Below, one piece after another: positions 6,589 through 8,827 of a DNA stretch of 8,827 bases (position 1 is its first letter; the number at the start of each line of letters is the position of its first letter). The notes under the pieces were generated by a model. It worked only from the letters and a program-made list of their open reading frames with translations. It ran no database searches and was not told the origin of the DNA. The translations under genes were made by a program, and so were the position numbers. The DNA is taken from positions 1-8,827 of the forward strand of contig JACNKY010000171.1 in NCBI GenBank assembly GCA_014381795.1, written 5' to 3'. The stretch comes from Pseudomonadota bacterium (GTDB lineage: Bacteria > SAR324 > NAC60-12).

Positions 6589-7481
6589 CAAATCCCTGTA
6601 TGTTGCAAAATAAATTTACGGGCCATTTTGGCATATTGAAGCGGATTGGCTTTTTGCGGATCCTGTTCTGTTTCAACGACAAACCAGACTTGTTAATTTG
6701 CAGCTGCCAATGCTTGAAAAACCGGATCAAAATTTATGACGCCGTCACCCGGAACAGTGAAAACTCCTGCTTTTACTGAATCCAAGAAACTCATTTTTTG
6801 TTGATGAACTTTGTCCAGAACGTTCTGCCGTATATCTTTGAGATGAACATTCCTGATTCGTGACGCATATTTTTTGGTGATGGCCAAGGCATCGTCCCCA
6901 GCGTAAAAGGCGTGTCCGGTATCGATCAGTAAATGCACAAAATCCGGATTTGTCATTTCCATCAAACGGTCAATTTCAGCTGCGCTTTGGATCATCGTGC
7001 CCATGTGATGGTGATAAGCGATGTACATACCGTTTTCACGGGCAACTTTGCCTATCCGGTTTAATCCGGACGCAGTTGCCTGCCATTGCTGATCCGAATA
7101 ACTTGGACGTTCAAAAACATATTTTGGTGAACCTTGCACACAGTGACCTCATTCACAGAGATTGATAACTTTCGCGCCCATTGCTTTGAGAAAATTCATT
7201 TTCTCCACAAAAGCCTGAACCGTTTCTTCCTCGCGACCTTCTTCACTAAAAAAACTACTGAACCAAGCCGATGAAATCTGTAAACCTCTTTTTCCCAAAG
7301 CTGCTTTTAAGACTGCAGGATCTTGAGGATATTTGTTGCCGATTTCACTTCCGGCAAATCCTGCTTCCGCCATTTCATCAATGCACTGCTCAAAAGGAAT
7401 ATGACCTCCCAGTTCCGGAAGATCATCGTTGGTCCATGCAATTGGTGCAATGGCTAATTTGATTTGATCTTTGCTAAAAAT
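6588..7481 (-). pseudogene. iolE: iolE-like inosose dehydratase with lost start and two in-frame stops
   Basis: IolE (2-keto-myo-inositol dehydratase, TIM-barrel of the xylose isomerase-like fold) makes the second step of myo-inositol breakdown. One frame reads through 297 codons from ATT at 7479-7481 to TGA at 6588-6590, matching the length I recall for Bacillus IolE. It matches the family end to end: [19 protein letters not shown] (7-25), [19 protein letters not shown] (37-55), YHHHMGT (156-162), LLIDTGH (185-191, Asp187), VHLKD (212-216, His213), TVPGDGVINFDPVF and, after the second stop, VVETEQDPQKANPLQYA. Lesions are: no ATG/GTG/TTG before codon 37, with an in-frame TAA at 7503-7505 upstream; TGA at 7149-7151 (codon 111); TAA at 6693-6695 (codon 263). 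The second stop removes the last barrel strand and its Glu, normally a metal ligand. No net frameshift exists. Likely a young pseudogene; sequencing error, a split gene or recoding are alternatives. Confidence 0.82.
7137..7150 (-). promoter_or_regulatory. Possible reinitiation site inside the iolE-like gene
   Basis: Immediately overlapping the premature TGA (7149-7151) is GAGG (7147-7150), followed after seven bases by an in-frame GTG (7137-7139, codon 115). This is ideal Shine-Dalgarno spacing. A ribosome terminating at the TGA could restart here and make the 148-residue stretch up to the TAA at 6693. The arrangement may be chance. That fragment would still lack both the N-terminal barrel strands and the final metal-site strand, so activity is doubtful. 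Confidence 0.3.
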
Positions 7482-7506
7482 GATTATTTCAACTACTGTG
7501 ATTTAA

Positions 7507-7534
7507 ATTAAATACATTTCTGTAACTTCAACAA
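7507..7534 (-). promoter_or_regulatory. Weak candidate sigma-70-type promoter for the iolE-like/dehydrogenase pair
   Basis: Reading the minus strand, TTGTTG (7529-7534) is followed after 16 bases by TTTAAT (7507-7512, five of six matches to TATAAT), about 25 bases ahead of the expected iolE start. The -35 match is only three of six in very AT-rich DNA, so chance is likely. It would serve the intact dehydrogenase as well. Confidence 0.2.
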
Positions 7535-7576
7535 ATTATGCTATTCTGACAATCTCTTAAAAAAGCCTAAAAAAGT

Positions 7577-7656
7577 GTCATTTCGAACAAAACGAGAAAT
7601 ATATTTTATGATACTACTCTAATATAATTAAGATTTCTTCCTACGGTCGAAATGAC
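7577..7656. repeat. 80-bp imperfect palindrome, MITE/REP-like
   Basis: The element begins GTCATTTCGA (7577-7586) and ends with the exact complement TCGAAATGAC (7647-7656). The arms remain related further in: left ..CGAGAAAT.. against the complement of ..AGATTTCTTC... The middle is AT-rich. It sits between two minus-strand genes and encodes nothing. Palindromes with GTCATTTCGA ends and GAGAAATCT interiors are common dispersed intergenic repeats in many bacteria, so this is probably one copy of a multicopy family. As RNA it would fold into a long hairpin downstream of the ABC ATPase gene. No target-site duplication is clear. Confidence 0.6.
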
Positions 7657-7684
7657 AAAAGTTGTGTTTCAGATACTTACAAGT

Positions 7685-7713
7685 TCCTGGATTCCCGCTT
7701 TCGCGGGAATGAC
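7685..7713. repeat. Short REP-like hairpin, ATTCCCGC/GCGGGAAT type
   Basis: A perfect 8-bp stem, ATTCCCGC (7691-7698) with GCGGGAAT (7703-7710), encloses a TTTC loop. It is flanked by TTCCTGG on the left and GAC on the right. This is the widespread intergenic motif usually met as GTCATTCCCGC...GCGGGAATCC. It lies 28 bases from the palindrome just before it and about 57 bases past the ABC ATPase stop, on that gene's downstream side. It could stabilise or end that transcript, but it lacks a U-run in the minus-strand direction. Confidence 0.6.
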
Positions 7714-7769
7714 AACTAATTACGAATGTATCATATTTTAATCGTAGAAATAAACGGGATAATCTATGA

Positions 7770-8825
7770 TCAAGATTCCGGAATCAAACTCAACCCACGT
7801 GTACGAAATGTAAGGGAAACCTCAGTACCGGAATCATATTGTTTTTCCATTTGATTATCTATCACAAATAATTCACCAAGAGCACTTTCAAGCGTATATT
7901 CAATATGATCACCCAAATAAGATGTTTTTAGAATTGTTGCAGATATTTCATCTTTATTGACTGTAGGATTCAACATGATAGCCTGAGGTCGAATTGCCAC
8001 ATCAACTTCTCCTGAGTGAATTCCCCGGTGAGGCAGTTTGAGTTTGATTCCTCCAAGATCAACTTCTGCTTCATCTCCTTCAATGTTGATGATTTCAGCT
8101 TTTACCAGATTAGCATCACCAATAAAATCTGAGACAAAAAGATTTGCCGGTTCTTCATATAACTGGTGTGGAGTTCCTTCCTGCGCAATTACGGCTTCAT
8201 TCATGACAATGATACGATCCGAAACAGCAAGAGCCTCTTCCTGATCATGGGTGACATAAACCGTGGTCAGTCCCAGTTTTTGCTGCAATTCCCTGATTTC
8301 CTCCCTTACTCGTCGGCGCAGCTTTGCGTCCAGATTCGAGAGTGGTTCGTCAAAGAGCAGAACTTCAGGTTCCAAAACAAGTGCTCGTGCGACGGCTACC
8401 CGTTGTTGTTGACCGCCGGAAAGTTCGCTCGGTAATCGTCCGCCATAACCTGTTAACCCAACCAAATTCAGTCCCTCATGTGCTTTTTCACTCACTTCCG
8501 CTTTCGACATCTTACTCATCGTCAGACCATAAGAAACATTTTGCAACACTGTCATGTGCGGAAAAAGCGCGTATGACTGAAAGACCATGCTCACATCCCG
8601 GTCAGATGCAGAAAGACGCGTAACTTCTTTACCACCGATAAAAATATCACCTTCAGTAGCCATTTCCAAACCAGCTATCAGTCGCAAAGTAGTTGTCTTC
8701 CCGCAACCTGAAGGCCCCAGCAATGTTACGAGCTTTCCACGCTCTATTGTGAAACTCAGCTCAAGGACTGCTCGCACGTCACCGTAGGCTTTGGTCACAT
8801 GTTTAAATTCGACGGCTGTTTCCAT
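7770..8825 (-). CDS. ABC transporter ATP-binding protein, PotA/FbpC type
   Basis: This is the cytoplasmic ATPase that drives a binding-protein-dependent importer. All motifs are intact in 351 residues: Walker A GPSGCGKTT (37-45), Q-loop VFQSYALFPHMTV (81-93, Gln83), signature LSGGQQQR (135-142), Walker B VLLFDEP (155-161), D-loop SNLDA (163-167) and switch His193 in VTHDQEEA. A C-terminal TOBE-like region (about 240-345) contains VAIRPQAIML and TSYLGDHIEYTL. The RDVSMVFQSYALFPHM and FVSDFIGDANLV wording resembles the spermidine/putrescine, iron(III) or aminoethylphosphonate importers more than MalK-type sugar ATPases, but the substrate cannot be read from this subunit alone. The ATG at 8823-8825 opens a typical N-terminus (METAVEFKHVTKAYG) and seems the true start; upstream sequence is cut off after two bases, so its ribosome site and its permease genes are not visible. 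The stop is TGA, which shows that TGA terminates in this genome. Confidence 0.94.
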   Translation of the reverse strand: METAVEFKHVTKAYGDVRAVLELSFTIERGKLVTLLGPSGCGKTTTLRLIAGLEMATEGDIFIGGKEVTRLSASDRDVSMVFQSYALFPHMTVLQNVSYGLTMSKMSKAEVSEKAHEGLNLVGLTGYGGRLPSELSGGQQQRVAVARALVLEPEVLLFDEPLSNLDAKLRRRVREEIRELQQKLGLTTVYVTHDQEEALAVSDRIIVMNEAVIAQEGTPHQLYEEPANLFVSDFIGDANLVKAEIINIEGDEAEVDLGGIKLKLPHRGIHSGEVDVAIRPQAIMLNPTVNKDEISATILKTSYLGDHIEYTLESALGELFVIDNQMEKQYDSGTEVSLTFRTRGLSLIPES

Positions 8826-8827
8826 AT

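Noticed and set aside
7149..7151. TGA as a sense codon through an alternative genetic code.
   Set aside because: The intact ABC ATPase stops at a TGA exactly where the family ends, the large intact genes contain no in-frame TGA, and a second lesion in the same gene is a TAA.
7691..7710. Intrinsic terminator of the ABC ATPase gene.
   Set aside because: The stem is good but no U-run follows in the minus-strand direction, and the sequence matches a dispersed repeat better.
154..7782. The palindrome TCCGGA occurs about 19 times in the window (for example at 154, 187, 3235, 4262, 5198, 6943 and 7777), against one or two expected from base composition.
   Set aside because: Most copies are in the same codon phase, NNT CCG GAN, encoding Pro-Glu or Pro-Asp on either strand, and none are intergenic. 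Codon-context preference explains it better than an uptake or modification signal.

Overview
The window looks like chromosomal DNA from a flagellated Gram-negative bacterium of moderately low GC (low-to-mid 40s % by eye, intergenic DNA clearly AT-richer). I cannot name the organism. The flagellar proteins and the intergenic palindromes would suit a marine proteobacterium of the broad 'delta'/SAR324 kind, but that is a guess. The genetic code appears standard: the intact genes end in TAA (MATE, fliF, fliH, fliI, oxidoreductase) or TGA (ABC ATPase).

Left part, plus strand (1-5348): the C-terminal half of a MATE-type efflux transporter runs in from the left edge. Three flagellar export and basal-body genes follow: fliF (MS-ring), fliH (ATPase regulator, here with a long acidic tail) and fliI (export ATPase). 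They are separated by unusually roomy AT-rich gaps of 175, 113 and 127 bp. fliG is not between fliF and fliH, and fliJ does not follow fliI, so the usual fliFGHIJ block is reduced to F-H-I. FliF would form the ring housing the export gate, and FliH would dock and restrain the FliI ATPase beneath it.

Middle part, minus strand (5395-7481): this is a convergent two-gene sugar/inositol unit, read right to left. The first gene is an iolE-like inosose dehydratase whose reading frame is conserved over 297 codons. It has no usable start codon, an in-frame TGA at codon 111 and an in-frame TAA at codon 263. It overlaps (TGATG) an intact Gfo/Idh/MocA-family NAD(P)-dependent dehydrogenase. In myo-inositol breakdown these would be steps two and one. 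Here step two looks broken, by substitutions only and with no net frameshift.

Right part (7482-8827): a 288-bp gene-free gap holds an 80-bp imperfect palindrome beginning and ending in GTCATTTCGA/TCGAAATGAC, then a second short hairpin of the ATTCCCGC/GCGGGAAT type. Both look like dispersed REP/MITE-like elements. Beyond them a complete minus-strand ABC ATPase of the PotA/FbpC type fills the window to its edge; its partner permease and binding protein must lie outside.

The most rewarding places to look again are the iolE-like gene (decay, split gene with reinitiation, or recoding at the TGA), the acidic FliH extension, and the missing fliG/fliJ. I found no RNA genes, CRISPR arrays, transposase genes or clear phage genes.
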